From JAAFIP01 sp031428975 (GTDB lineage: Bacteria > Pseudomonadota > Gammaproteobacteria > Burkholderiales > Burkholderiaceae_C): a stretch of DNA of 58,161 nt. The stretch's first letter is position 1. Each line of letters starts with the position of its first letter. The notes under the pieces are model-generated. The model ran no database searches. It saw only the letters and a program-made list of their open reading frames with translations, and was not told the DNA's origin. This document shows, piece by piece, positions 7,420 through 16,575 of this stretch. The translations under genes and the position numbers were made by a program. The stretch spans positions 1 through 58,161 of the forward strand of contig JANOYR010000067.1 in NCBI GenBank assembly GCA_031428975.1. The letters are read 5' to 3'.

Positions 7420-8399
7420 AAAGCTTAGACTTCGATTGGAAGCCCTTGCTGCTGGTGCCTTTGCTGGCATTGGCGGTGTTCCCCTTCATTGGTTCGCCTT
7501 CCACATGGCTCACTCTCACGGTGGCGGGTTTGGCCATGGGTATGATTATTTTCATCATCGCCTCGGGCCTCACGCTGGTCTTTGGCCTGATGGACGTGCT
7601 TAATTTTGGCCACGGCGTGTTCATTGCGCTGGGCGCATTTGTGGCTACTACCGTGCTGGGGCTGATGGGCAACTGGACCAGCTCGCCTGAGCTGTGGCGC
7701 AATTTGGTGGCCATATTTCCGGCCATGCTCATTGCCATGCTGGTCTCGGGTGCTGTGGGGCTGGCCTTTGAGCGCTTCATTGTGCGGCCCGTGTATGGCC
7801 AGCACCTCAAGCAAATCCTCATCACCATGGGCGGCATGATCATTGGCGAAGAGCTCATCAAAGTGATTTGGGGCCCTGCGCAAATTCCGCTGCCACTGCC
7901 CGAGGCTTTGCGCGGCGCGGTGCTCTTGGGCGATGCCTCGATTGAAAAATACCGCCTACTGGCCGTGGCCGTGGGGCTGCTGGTGTTTGCCGTGTTGGCT
8001 TGGACGCTGAGCCGCACCAAAATTGGCTTGTTGATTCGTGCAGGTGTGCAAGACCGCGAGATGGTCGAGTCGCTGGGTTACCGCATCAAGCGATTGTTTG
8101 TGGGCGTGTTTGTGGTGGGCAGTGCGCTTGCGGGTTTAGGCGGTGTCATGTGGGGCTTGTACCAGCAAAACGTCACCCCACAAATGGGGGCGCATGTGAA
8201 CGTGCTGATATTTATCGTCATCATCATCGGTGGACTGGGCTCTACGGGCGGGGCATTGATAGGGGCATTGCTGGTGGGTTTAATGGCCAATTACACAGGC
8301 TTTTTAATGCCAAAAGTAGCGCTTTTTTCTAACATTGCGCTGATGGTGGCAATCCTGCTGTGGCGTCCGCAGGGGGTCTACCCTGTGACCAACCGCTAA
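7416..8399 (+). CDS. livH: ABC importer permease, LivH type
   Basis: This 327-residue inner-membrane permease has about eight hydrophobic segments. The motif ASGLTLVFGLMDVLNFGHGVFIALGAF is the LivH hallmark, and GGLGSTGGALIGALLVGL near the C-terminus is the conserved cytoplasmic-loop region that contacts the ATPases. An insert near residue 140 (IKVIWGPAQIPLPLPEALRGA) resembles family members linked to aromatic or amide uptake. It forms the channel with LivM. Confidence 0.94.
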   Translation: MKSLDFDWKPLLLVPLLALAVFPFIGSPSTWLTLTVAGLAMGMIIFIIASGLTLVFGLMDVLNFGHGVFIALGAFVATTVLGLMGNWTSSPELWRNLVAIFPAMLIAMLVSGAVGLAFERFIVRPVYGQHLKQILITMGGMIIGEELIKVIWGPAQIPLPLPEALRGAVLLGDASIEKYRLLAVAVGLLVFAVLAWTLSRTKIGLLIRAGVQDREMVESLGYRIKRLFVGVFVVGSALAGLGGVMWGLYQQNVTPQMGAHVNVLIFIVIIIGGLGSTGGALIGALLVGLMANYTGFLMPKVALFSNIALMVAILLWRPQGVYPVTNR

Positions 8400-8410
8400 G
8401 GAGTCTGAAC

Positions 8411-9538
8411 ATGCTCAAGAGGCTTCTATCGAATGATTTCCCGCGCAGCCGCGTGCTGGCGGTGATGCTGGCTGTGCTGTTCATTGCCTTGCTGGGCGCA
8501 CCCTTTATATTCCCCGGTGTGAAGGCGCTCAACGTGGCAGCCAAAGTCTTAGTGTTCATTGTTTTAGTAGCAAGCTTTGACCTGCTACTGGGCTATACCG
8601 GCATTGTGAGCTTTGCACACACGATGTTTTTTGGCATTGGTGCGTATGGCATTGCCATTGTCAGCACACACATGGGGGCGACTTGGAGCGCCCTGCTAGT
8701 GGGGGTGCTGGGGGCGCTGCTGCTGTCCTTTGTTTTGTCGTTGCTGATCGGTTTGTTTTCACTGCGGGTCAAGGCCATCTTTTTCGCCATGATTACTTTG
8801 GCGGTGGCCTCGGCATTTTTAACCTTGGCTTCGCAGTTGTCAGACCTCACGGGGGGTGAGGACGGCCTAAGCTTCAAAGTGCCAGAGGTTTTATCGCCTA
8901 GCTTTGAGTTTGCAAGCACGCCGTTTTTGGGGGTGGCGCTCGATGGGCGCTTGCTCTGCTATTACCTGCTGTTTACCGCTGCGCTGGTGCTGCTTTTAGC
9001 CATGCTGCGCATTGTCAATTCGCCTTTTGGCCGCGTTTTGCAAGCCATTCGCGAAAACGAATTCCGAGCCGAGGCCATTGGTTACCGCGTGGTGGTCTAC
9101 CGCACCACATCCAGTATTTTGTCGGCGCTGTTTGCTTGCCTTGCGGGTGCCATGTTGGCGCTTTGGCTGCGCTACAACGGGCCAGATACTTCGCTGTCGT
9201 TTGAAATCATGATGGATGTGCTCTTGATTGTGGTGATTGGCGGCATGGGCACGGTGTATGGCGCTGCCATAGGCGCGGCGCTGTTTTTAGTGGCGCAAAG
9301 CTATTTGCAAGACTTGCTGCGCTTAGGGAATGAGGCAGCTAGCGGCTTGCCATGGCTGGCTGCACTGCTTTCGCCCGACCGCTGGTTGCTGTGGCTAGGG
9401 GTTTTATTTGTGCTGTCGGTGTATTATTTTCCTACTGGCATTGTGGGCAAGCTGCGCGTGGGCGCTGCCACGCGCTTGCAAATGCGCTCGCAGCTTGCCG
9501 CAGGCGTTGCCCTAGCCGATCACTCCATCAAGGCCTAA
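8411..9538 (+). CDS. livM: ABC importer permease, LivM type
   Basis: This 375-residue second channel subunit has about ten hydrophobic segments. LLGYTGIVSFAHTMFFGIGAYGIAI is the LivM counterpart of the LivH motif, and GGMGTVYGAAIGAALFLV is the ATPase-contact loop. The ATG at 8411 follows AAGGAG with good spacing; the 17 codons upstream overlap livH out of frame and are not needed. The hydrolase gene starts 3 bp after its stop. Confidence 0.93.
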   Translation: MLKRLLSNDFPRSRVLAVMLAVLFIALLGAPFIFPGVKALNVAAKVLVFIVLVASFDLLLGYTGIVSFAHTMFFGIGAYGIAIVSTHMGATWSALLVGVLGALLLSFVLSLLIGLFSLRVKAIFFAMITLAVASAFLTLASQLSDLTGGEDGLSFKVPEVLSPSFEFASTPFLGVALDGRLLCYYLLFTAALVLLLAMLRIVNSPFGRVLQAIRENEFRAEAIGYRVVVYRTTSSILSALFACLAGAMLALWLRYNGPDTSLSFEIMMDVLLIVVIGGMGTVYGAAIGAALFLVAQSYLQDLLRLGNEAASGLPWLAALLSPDRWLLWLGVLFVLSVYYFPTGIVGKLRVGAATRLQMRSQLAAGVALADHSIKA

Positions 9539-9541
9539 GGC

Positions 9542-10438
9542 ATGCCATTCACATCCCACTACCTGCTCTGTGCAGGCTTAGAAATCCACACCACCGACTG
9601 GCCTGCCAACAGCGATTGCCCGATGCGCGGCACCGTGCTTGCTTGGCATGGCCTAGCCCGCACTGGCCGCGACATGGACGAACTGGCCGCCCACCTGAGC
9701 GCCCAAGGCTACCGTGTGATTTGCCCCGACGCCATAGGCCGCGGCCTGAGCCAATGGAGTGCAGCACCAGAGCGCGAGTACTGTTTGGCTTTTTATGCCC
9801 GCGTAGCCCGCGAGCTGCTTGACCAACTGGGCATTGCGCAATTCCACTGGGTGGGCACTTCGATGGGCGGTGCGATTGGCATGGTGTGCGCCTCGGGTTT
9901 AACCGAGCCCAGCTTAAAAACGCGAATAATGAGCCTGACCCTCAACGACAACGCGCCCCAGTTGGCCCAAGCCGCCATCGAACGCATCAAAGCCTACGCT
10001 GGCAGCCCTCCTGCGTTTGCCACAGTGTCTGAGCTAGAAGCCTTCTTTCGGCAGGTCTACACGCCCTATGGCTGGCTCAGCGACGCGCAGTGGAAGCGCC
10101 TGACCGAAACCTCTACCCGCCGCTTGCCAGACGGCCGCGTCACCCCGCACTACGACCCGCGCATCGTTGAGCAGTTCATCTCCCACCCAGACGATTACCT
10201 AGTTTGGAACCACTACGATGCCTTGCAGATCCCGGTGCTCTGCCTGCGCGGCGCGCATTCAGATTTGGTGCTGCCCGAAACGCTAGAAACCATGCAAGCC
10301 AGAGGCCCGGGCGCATTGGGTTTGCTCACCAGCGTGCAGATCGAGGGTTGTGGGCATGCGCCTGCTTTGAATGTGCCTGCACAGCTTGAGTTGGTGAGTC
10401 AACACCTTCAGCGCCCCGGCTCGCCTACCAGTGCATAG
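9542..10438 (+). CDS. Alpha/beta-fold hydrolase
   Basis: This 298-residue soluble hydrolase has the lid-containing alpha/beta fold. The nucleophile elbow is GTSMGG (Ser at about residue 106), the oxyanion region is WHGLARTGRDMDEL, the acid probably lies in LRGAHSDLVLP, and the catalytic His is in EGCGHAPALN. Being the last gene of the importer operon, 3 bp after livM, it most likely acts on the imported compound or a derivative, for example by ester or amide cleavage. Its final 31 bp overlap the end of the convergent CHAT gene. Confidence 0.88.
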   Translation: MPFTSHYLLCAGLEIHTTDWPANSDCPMRGTVLAWHGLARTGRDMDELAAHLSAQGYRVICPDAIGRGLSQWSAAPEREYCLAFYARVARELLDQLGIAQFHWVGTSMGGAIGMVCASGLTEPSLKTRIMSLTLNDNAPQLAQAAIERIKAYAGSPPAFATVSELEAFFRQVYTPYGWLSDAQWKRLTETSTRRLPDGRVTPHYDPRIVEQFISHPDDYLVWNHYDALQIPVLCLRGAHSDLVLPETLETMQARGPGALGLLTSVQIEGCGHAPALNVPAQLELVSQHLQRPGSPTSA

Positions 10439-13400
10439 GGAGCCCAAAACAGCGGGTGTGCCTGTGAATAGCTGGGTTTGCCGCTTGCATCTTTGGCACT
10501 GGTTTGGCGAATGAACTGCATCGCGCCCTGAAGGGCTTTGGCGCGGGTTATTGCAGGGTCTTTGGAGTAACTGGCAAAGGTGTGGCTGACCAAATTTTTG
10601 GCGCTTTCGGAGTCTACGGACCAGTGCGTGACCAAGAGCGCTTTTGAGCCTGCGTAGAAAAATCCCCGTCCAAGGCCAGACACAGCTTCTGCGCCTTGGC
10701 CATCGCCCGAAGCGGTATTGCAGGCAGACAGCACCACCCAGTCGGCATCGAGCTTGAGTTGCAATACATCTTCTAAGGTTAACAGCGCTTCCAGTGGCTC
10801 TTTGTCGGCGTCTTTGCCAGCTGGCGCTGACAGTGCCAGTGCAGGCTGGGACAAACCAGGAAAATCCCCCGGCAGCAAGCCATGCGTGGCAAAAGCCACG
10901 ATGCGGGTTTTGGACAAATCGGTCTTCATTACCCGCTGTTTGGTTACCGCTGCGCCCAACACCACGTCTTTGCTGGGGTCTGCGCCCAATGCATTGGCCA
11001 TGGCAATGATTTCGTCGCGCGTGTCGGGCAGGGGCGCTAGCTTGCTATACGGGATCCAAGACACGGCCTTGCTGGCGGCAATGCTTTGTTCACTGGGGCG
11101 CTCGGTAGCGGTGCTGCGCACGGCGGTTTTGGCGCGGGTAGCCGCCGCAGGCGAGGCGTTGGCCGCAAACACGGGGTCGCCAAAACCTGCAAAGCGTGCG
11201 CGTTGGTCACTGGCAGGCGCTGCGGCTGCACGCAGGCTCACCAAAGCGTTCACGCTGGGAAGTTGTGCGGTAGCCCACTGCTTGTCTAGCCATGCCACAT
11301 CGGCATAGCGGTCAAAGGGCAGGGTTTTGTCTGCGCCCAGTGGCGTGGGCGCTGTCACCAGTACGGCGGGTGGTAGGCTAGCCAAGCTGTTGTTAGCCGC
11401 CATGATGAGCGTGTGTGCGCCGCTTAAAGCTGCCTGCACCGGGCTGAGCAATTCTTTGTAAAGCAGGTGCGCGCCCGCCACATCTATAGCGGGCCATTTG
11501 TTGGTGGGCAAGTCGCCCACATCAAGTGCCAGACGCAAGCGTTTGACAATGGGGGCGATGTCTTTCTCGCCTATATTGCTCGCATGAAAAATCACTGCCC
11601 CCGCGTGCGGCAGCGCCCACACATAGGCCTTTTGCGGCGTGGTGAGCACACTCACTAGCACCTCGCCCGTGCGCAGCGCAGCACGTGCTTGCTCTACGGT
11701 GGGTGGCTTGGGGTCTATCAAGTTGGCGTATTTGGGAAAGCGCTTTTCAATGTCGCTAAACAATGCGCCATGCTCGCGGGTGATGGCTTCTATGCGTGCG
11801 CGCAAGGCGGCAGGGTTTTCGTTTTGCTCTTTGAGCTGCTCGGGGCTCAGGGTAGACAAGCGCTGCAAAGCCCGAAAATTATTCACCAGCTCCGCCCGCA
11901 AATCTTGCTCCTTGCGCACCGCAGCAGACAGCGCAGGCTCGCTCACGCTGGCGCGGGCCGCACTGGCTGCCACCGCTTGCTGGGTGCTGCCTCCGCGCAG
12001 CAGGTCGGCCACAATGAAGCTTTGAGCGGCTGCACCCGCGTCGCTGCTGGCAGTATTGGCTAAATGCTGCAAATAGGCTTCCAGTATCCATTGGCGTGTT
12101 TTGACACGCAAGGCTTCTTCGGATTCGCCCACTTGGCGGCGTGCCTGCAAAATGCCTGCCATAGCGGCCTTGAATTCTTCGCTGGCAAGCAATGGGTTGC
12201 CAGTGGCGCTCAGAGCCATGGCATACAGGCCGCGTGCTTCGCCTGTGAGGGGGTTGTCTGCTCCCACATTGGCAGCGACGCGCTCGGCATTGAGTTTGAG
12301 CTCTGGCAAGGCAGCGGCTGCGCGGCCATTGAGCACAGCAGCAATGCCAGCCAGGCCGCGCACGGCGGACTTGGTTTGCACATACAAGGCGTCGGCTTGG
12401 GCGATTTGGCCTTGGCCCAAAAGAGCGCGTGCCAGTGCAGACTGGGCGCGCGCCATGTAAACCGAATCTTCGCCTGCGCCAATGCCGTTTGCAATGTTCA
12501 CCGAAGTGCGCGAGAGCTTTTCAGCCTCAGTAAAGCGGCCTTGGCCAGACAAAATGTTGGCATAGGCCGCTGCGGCGCTGCTTGAGTGGTGGGAATATTT
12601 GCCGTAGCGCTCCAGCGCCCACAGCAGCGGTTGGCGTGCAATCCGCTCGGCCTCGGTGATTTTGCCCAAATCTAGCAGCAGTGACGCGTAGTCGATACGC
12701 GCACTGAGGTAAGCGCCATACCCTGCATTGCTGGGCAGGGCATGCTTGGCCCAGTTGGATATGCCGCTGATGCCATCCACCCAGCGCTGGGTTTCTTTCA
12801 AAGACAATTCATAGTTGGCCTGAGCCTCTAGGTATTTGCCTTGGGCGCGTTTAAAGCTTGCCGTGGTGTAGTAAAAGCCATTGGCTGTATTGGGTTGGGT
12901 TGCATAACTGTTAAATCGCCGAAATTCGGCAGCTGCTGCCCCATAGTGACCTTCGGCCGCTTCAAGATTACCTGAGGCTGAGTGCTGGATGGTGCGGCGG
13001 TTGTGGTAAGTCATCAACCAGTGCGCATAGGTTTTCGGGTCTTTGGCCACTTCTTCTTCTAGCGCATGGGCTTTGGCTATTTGCCCTGCTTGGCGCAAAA
13101 TATTGGCGTAGCTCATGCCAAACTCCATCTCGCGGGTGCGGTCGCCGCGCTCCCTGAATATCGCCATGATGGCATCGGCCGCCTCCAGCCGCGCAGGAAT
13201 GTTGCCCAAGCTCTCGGCAGCATCCATGCGTACCAAAAGCGCGTCACGCTTGGTAAACCAAAACGCATCAGCGGGCGGCATGGGTTTGTTGAGCGCCTCC
13301 TTGTAAGCGGCCACGCGCTCAGGCTCGGGTTTGATCTGGTCAATCAGCACCAAAATATCGGCCACCGTGCGGTATTGCGCATTGGCTTCCAATTTCACCT

Positions 13401-13476
13401 GCGCGCTGGCGCATAAACATGCACCCAGTAAAACAACTGTTATCGCCGCAAGGCGTATTTTGACAACGGGTTTCAT
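10408..13476 (-). CDS. Secreted TPR-CHAT protein (caspase-like peptidase domain)
   Basis: This 1022-residue protein starts with a signal peptide (MKPVVKIRLAAITVVLLGACLCASAQ), which may be cleaved after ASA or used as a lipobox at LLGAC. Residues of about 60-470 form tetratricopeptide-like helical repeats (for example ARIDYASLLLDLGKITEAERIA and ANILSGQGRFTEAEKLS). After a linker with a coiled-coil-like segment, the C-terminal ~350 residues are a CHAT domain (HEF0012, caspase and separase related) with both catalytic residues: His at about 865 in FATHG and Cys at about 919 in LSACNTASG. It should act in the periplasm or at the surface. It has no operon partner here. Its 5' end faces repeat copy 3. 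Confidence 0.9.
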   Translation of the reverse strand: MKPVVKIRLAAITVVLLGACLCASAQVKLEANAQYRTVADILVLIDQIKPEPERVAAYKEALNKPMPPADAFWFTKRDALLVRMDAAESLGNIPARLEAADAIMAIFRERGDRTREMEFGMSYANILRQAGQIAKAHALEEEVAKDPKTYAHWLMTYHNRRTIQHSASGNLEAAEGHYGAAAAEFRRFNSYATQPNTANGFYYTTASFKRAQGKYLEAQANYELSLKETQRWVDGISGISNWAKHALPSNAGYGAYLSARIDYASLLLDLGKITEAERIARQPLLWALERYGKYSHHSSSAAAAYANILSGQGRFTEAEKLSRTSVNIANGIGAGEDSVYMARAQSALARALLGQGQIAQADALYVQTKSAVRGLAGIAAVLNGRAAAALPELKLNAERVAANVGADNPLTGEARGLYAMALSATGNPLLASEEFKAAMAGILQARRQVGESEEALRVKTRQWILEAYLQHLANTASSDAGAAAQSFIVADLLRGGSTQQAVAASAARASVSEPALSAAVRKEQDLRAELVNNFRALQRLSTLSPEQLKEQNENPAALRARIEAITREHGALFSDIEKRFPKYANLIDPKPPTVEQARAALRTGEVLVSVLTTPQKAYVWALPHAGAVIFHASNIGEKDIAPIVKRLRLALDVGDLPTNKWPAIDVAGAHLLYKELLSPVQAALSGAHTLIMAANNSLASLPPAVLVTAPTPLGADKTLPFDRYADVAWLDKQWATAQLPSVNALVSLRAAAAPASDQRARFAGFGDPVFAANASPAAATRAKTAVRSTATERPSEQSIAASKAVSWIPYSKLAPLPDTRDEIIAMANALGADPSKDVVLGAAVTKQRVMKTDLSKTRIVAFATHGLLPGDFPGLSQPALALSAPAGKDADKEPLEALLTLEDVLQLKLDADWVVLSACNTASGDGQGAEAVSGLGRGFFYAGSKALLVTHWSVDSESAKNLVSHTFASYSKDPAITRAKALQGAMQFIRQTSAKDASGKPSYSQAHPLFWAPYALVGEPGR

Positions 13477-13589
13477 CAGGCAGGCTCCATGTATAGAAGG
13501 CTAATTTTGCTGCAAATTGCACCAAAAGTGCTAATTTTGTGAATTTCGCATACTTTTATCTAGGGTTTGGATTTGAAGCATGCGGAGGC

Positions 13590-13738
13590 CCGATACCGAA
13601 CTTCCGGACGCAGAGGACGCGAAGGTTACGCAAAAGACGCAAAAGGGATGCCAAAAGCAGGTTGAGAGAGGTTGTTTATAAAAAATAGTGGCAATGTCAC
13701 CGTACTATGGTCATGGTGCGCTATGAATTATCTAGCGA
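13590..13738 (+). repeat. Interspersed repeat copy 3 (module A + module B)
   Basis: Module A spans about 13590-13657 and module B about 13690-13738. The B hairpin reads CGCTA...TAGCG. The last bases of B contain the purU stop codon on the minus strand, so the element reaches into the 3' end of purU. It lies between the CHAT gene and purU. Confidence 0.92.
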
Positions 13739-14580
13739 AAAACAACTGTCTTATGCCCATTAATCAGCACCCGGTGCTCGCTGTGCCACTTCACGGCGCG
13801 GGCGAGCACTTGGCTTTCGGTGTCGCGGCCACGGGCTGTGAGGTGCTCTACCGTTTCGCTGTGGTCCACGCGGGCTACGTCTTGCTCAATGATCGGGCCT
13901 TCGTCTAAATCGGCTGTCACATAATGCGCCGTAGCACCAATGAGTTTCACACCTCGGTCATGCGCTTGGTAATACGGTTTTGCGCCCTTAAAACTGGGCA
14001 AGAAGCTGTGGTGGATATTGATGGCGCGGCCTGCCAAGGCTTGGCACATACTGTCAGACAAAATTTGCATATAGCGTGCTAACACCACCAGTTCAGCGCC
14101 TTCGGTGTTGATGATTTCTAGTTGACGGCTTTGCGCCTGCTCTTTGGTGGTGGCGCTCACGGGAATGTGGTGAAAGGGCACGTTGTAGCTGGCCGCCAGC
14201 TGGTAAAAGTCGCGGTGGTTGCTGACAATGGCGCGAATGTCCAACGGCAGCAGGCCGCTTTTGCAGCGAAACAACAGGTCGTTGAGGCAATGGCCCTCTT
14301 TGCTCACCATCAGCACGGTGCGCATAGGCGCGGCGGCATTGTGCAGCTTGACTTGCATCGAAAAACCTGCACCAAAAGTGTCTATTTGGCTGCGCAGAGT
14401 GCTTTCGTCGACGGCATCGCAGGCAAAGCGTACGCGCATGAAAAACAGGCCTGTGGCAGGGTCGTTATATTGTGCGGCTTCTTCAATATTGCCACCGCGT
14501 TCAAGTAAAAAGCCCGACACGGCATGGACGATACCGGTGCGGTCTGGGCAGGAGAGGGTGAGGATGTAGGCGGTTTGCAT
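13732..14580 (-). CDS. purU: Formyltetrahydrofolate deformylase
   Basis: This 282-residue enzyme hydrolyses 10-formyl-tetrahydrofolate to tetrahydrofolate and formate, balancing one-carbon units and supplying formate for purine synthesis. The N-terminal ~85 residues form an ACT domain (YILTLSCPDRTGIVHAVSGFL). The rest is a formyltransferase-like catalytic domain with the conserved HHSFLPSFKGAKPYYQAH, ATAHYVTADLDEGPIIEQ and NHRDF motifs. The ATG at 14580 gives the usual length. The gene is flanked on both sides by directly repeated B modules (13690 and 14613), and the last codons lie in one of them. Confidence 0.96.
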   Translation of the reverse strand: MQTAYILTLSCPDRTGIVHAVSGFLLERGGNIEEAAQYNDPATGLFFMRVRFACDAVDESTLRSQIDTFGAGFSMQVKLHNAAAPMRTVLMVSKEGHCLNDLLFRCKSGLLPLDIRAIVSNHRDFYQLAASYNVPFHHIPVSATTKEQAQSRQLEIINTEGAELVVLARYMQILSDSMCQALAGRAINIHHSFLPSFKGAKPYYQAHDRGVKLIGATAHYVTADLDEGPIIEQDVARVDHSETVEHLTARGRDTESQVLARAVKWHSEHRVLINGHKTVVFR

Positions 14581-14612
14581 GGCGCTATTTTCTCAGATTT
14601 TTGAGGGTTTTA

Positions 14613-14663
14613 TTGGCAATGTCACCGTACAAACGTCATATACAGCTATTGAATACGTAGCGA
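14613..14663 (+). repeat. Interspersed repeat copy 4 (module B alone)
   Basis: CAATGTCACCGTAC, GTCATATACAGCTATT and GTAGCG match module B, here without module A. It lies just upstream of purU and about 78 bp before the YeiH-type gene, in direct orientation with the B module of copy 3 on the other side of purU. An open frame from 14579 runs through it into the YeiH gene but is not thought to be translated. Confidence 0.88.
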
Positions 14664-14740
14664 ATTCCTATTGCGTTGAAACCGCAGGTTCTCTAGATGT
14701 TTGGTGGCAAATGCTGCTGTACAGGGTTTATAGTCGATTC

Positions 14741-15751
14741 ATGGTAAAGCAAATCAATCAGGTGCGCGAATGGGCTGCTAAACATGCGCCCGGCGTGCTG
14801 GTGTGCGCAGTGATTGCCTTGGCGGCTACTTTTTTGTCTGAACACTATGGCGGCCCGCAGCTTTTGTATGCGCTGCTGATTGGTCTGTCTTTCCATTTCC
14901 TGATGAAAAACCCGCAGGTTAAACCCGGAATCGACTTTTGTGGCCGTACCGTGCTGCGCTTGGGTGTGGCGCTTTTGGGGGCGCGCATTACTTTGGGACA
15001 GGTGGCACAGCTGGGCGCGGAGTCTGCGGTGCTGATTGTCACTGCTGTGGCGCTCACCATTGGCAGCGGTCTGCTGCTGGCTAAGTTTTTAGGCAGAAGC
15101 CGTGACGAAGGTTTTTTAAGCGGTGGAGCCGTCGCCATTTGTGGTGCGTCGGCAGCTCTGGCGGTGTCGTCGGTGTTGCCGCAAACCAAGGCCAATGAGC
15201 GCTTTACCCTGCTCACGGTGGTGGGCGTGACGGTGATGTCCACTTTGGCGATGATTTTGTACCCTTTTGCGCTCAAACTCATGCCATTGACTGCCCAGCA
15301 GTCGGGTTTGTTTTTGGGCGGCACCATCCACGACGTGGCCCAAGTTGTGGCCGCTGGCATGATTCTCGGTCCGCAGGTGGGTGACACCGCTACCGTGGTT
15401 AAGCTGTTTCGCGTCATGCTGTTGATGCCTGTGGTGGTGCTGATTGCCTTGGCCTACCGCGGCAATCCCGATGCCCGCGCTGCAGATGAGCAAGTGCCGC
15501 TGGTGCCTGGCTTTTTGTTGGGCTTCATTGTGCTGGTGCTGCTGGCCAGCTCAGGCGTAGTGCCTGCGCCCGTAGTGCAAGCCGCCACCGATGCTTCGCG
15601 CTGGATGCTGGTGGCCGCCATTGCCGCAGCGGGCGTGAAAACCAGTTTTGAAGAGTTGCTTAAACTGGGCTGGCAACCTGTGGCGATGCTGGTGGGCGAG
15701 ACCGTGTTTATTGCACTGTGGGTGCTGCTGGGGATTTGGCTACTGCGCTAA
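14741..15751 (+). CDS. YeiH/UPF0324 family putative sulfate exporter
   Basis: This integral membrane protein of 336 residues has about ten hydrophobic segments. It carries family hallmarks such as GIDFCGRTVLRLGVALLGARITLGQ, GGAVAICGASAALAVSSVLP and GGTIHDVAQVVAAG. The family (Pfam Cons_hypoth698) is annotated as putative sulfate exporters, but the substrate is not firmly known. An open frame extends 54 codons further upstream, through a B repeat. I chose ATG 14741 (MVKQINQVREWAAKHAPG) because it starts shortly before the first membrane segment. The stop overlaps the convergent phnE gene. Confidence 0.88.
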   Translation: MVKQINQVREWAAKHAPGVLVCAVIALAATFLSEHYGGPQLLYALLIGLSFHFLMKNPQVKPGIDFCGRTVLRLGVALLGARITLGQVAQLGAESAVLIVTAVALTIGSGLLLAKFLGRSRDEGFLSGGAVAICGASAALAVSSVLPQTKANERFTLLTVVGVTVMSTLAMILYPFALKLMPLTAQQSGLFLGGTIHDVAQVVAAGMILGPQVGDTATVVKLFRVMLLMPVVVLIALAYRGNPDARAADEQVPLVPGFLLGFIVLVLLASSGVVPAPVVQAATDASRWMLVAAIAAAGVKTSFEELLKLGWQPVAMLVGETVFIALWVLLGIWLLR

Positions 15752-16575
15752 ATCAAGCGCTTGCGCAGCTGGGTGGCGACAATTTCAGCCAGTAGCACCA
15801 CCACAAAAATCACCACCAAAACTAGCGCTACCCGATCCCACTCAAACACGTCAATGGCTGAGTTGAGCGTCATGCCAATTCCGCCTGCGCCCACGAGGCC
15901 CAAAACAGCGGATTCGCGCACATTGATGTCCCATCGAAACAGCGCAATCGACGCAAACGCAGGTTGCACCTGAGGCCAGTAGCCATAAACAATGCGGCTG
16001 TACCACGGTGCACCTGTGGCGGTGAGTGCTTCAATGCTGCCTTTGTTGGACTCTTCTAAGGCTTCACTGAGCATTTTGCCAATAAAGCCAATGCTGTGAA
16101 ATGCGATGGCACATGTACCTGCCAGTGCACCGGGCCCAAACATGGCCACAAAAAATAGCGCCCACAAGAGTGTGCTGATGCTGCGTGTGACCACCAAAAT
16201 AAAGCGTGCAATCGCGTTGAGCCAAATGATGGAGTTGATGTTTCGGGCGGCTAAAAACCCAATAGGCGTGGCCAAAATCAAGCCCAGTGCAGTCGACAAA
16301 AAGGCGATCGCCAGTGTGTCCATCAAGGCTTGGTGCACCGTTTGCGCCCCCGTACTTTGCGGAACTGTGTAAAACGCCCAGTCGATGGGCCACATGCGCA
16401 CCAGTAAATCTTTGATTTGCACATGCGCATCGGCTAAAAATTCAGGAATGACATTGACCGCTTTAAAAGACACCACAATTGCCAGCACCAAGCCCAAATA
16501 CACTGCAAAGCGTTGCAAGCGCTCTGCGGGGGTGAAGCGCTCCCAAGCCTTGGGTGAACTCAGCGCCGAGCTCAT
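15748..16575 (-). CDS. phnE: Phosphonate-type ABC importer permease (distal)
   Basis: This 275-residue inner-membrane permease belongs to the PhnE family and has about six hydrophobic segments. It has the binding-protein-dependent permease loop ESNKGSIEALTATGAPWYSRIVYGYWPQV followed by RWDINVRESAVLGLVGAGGIG, both typical of PhnE. It pairs with the homologous permease just upstream; their coding regions overlap in ATGA. It is the last gene of phnD-phnC-phnE-phnE. Confidence 0.92.
   Translation of the reverse strand: MSSALSSPKAWERFTPAERLQRFAVYLGLVLAIVVSFKAVNVIPEFLADAHVQIKDLLVRMWPIDWAFYTVPQSTGAQTVHQALMDTLAIAFLSTALGLILATPIGFLAARNINSIIWLNAIARFILVVTRSISTLLWALFFVAMFGPGALAGTCAIAFHSIGFIGKMLSEALEESNKGSIEALTATGAPWYSRIVYGYWPQVQPAFASIALFRWDINVRESAVLGLVGAGGIGMTLNSAIDVFEWDRVALVLVVIFVVVLLAEIVATQLRKRLI

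Noticed and set aside
14579..14740. N-terminal extension of the YeiH-type protein through a B repeat
   Set aside because: The 54 extra codons include the repeat and the region before purU, do not resemble the family, and a better start exists at 14741. The frame may be open by chance.
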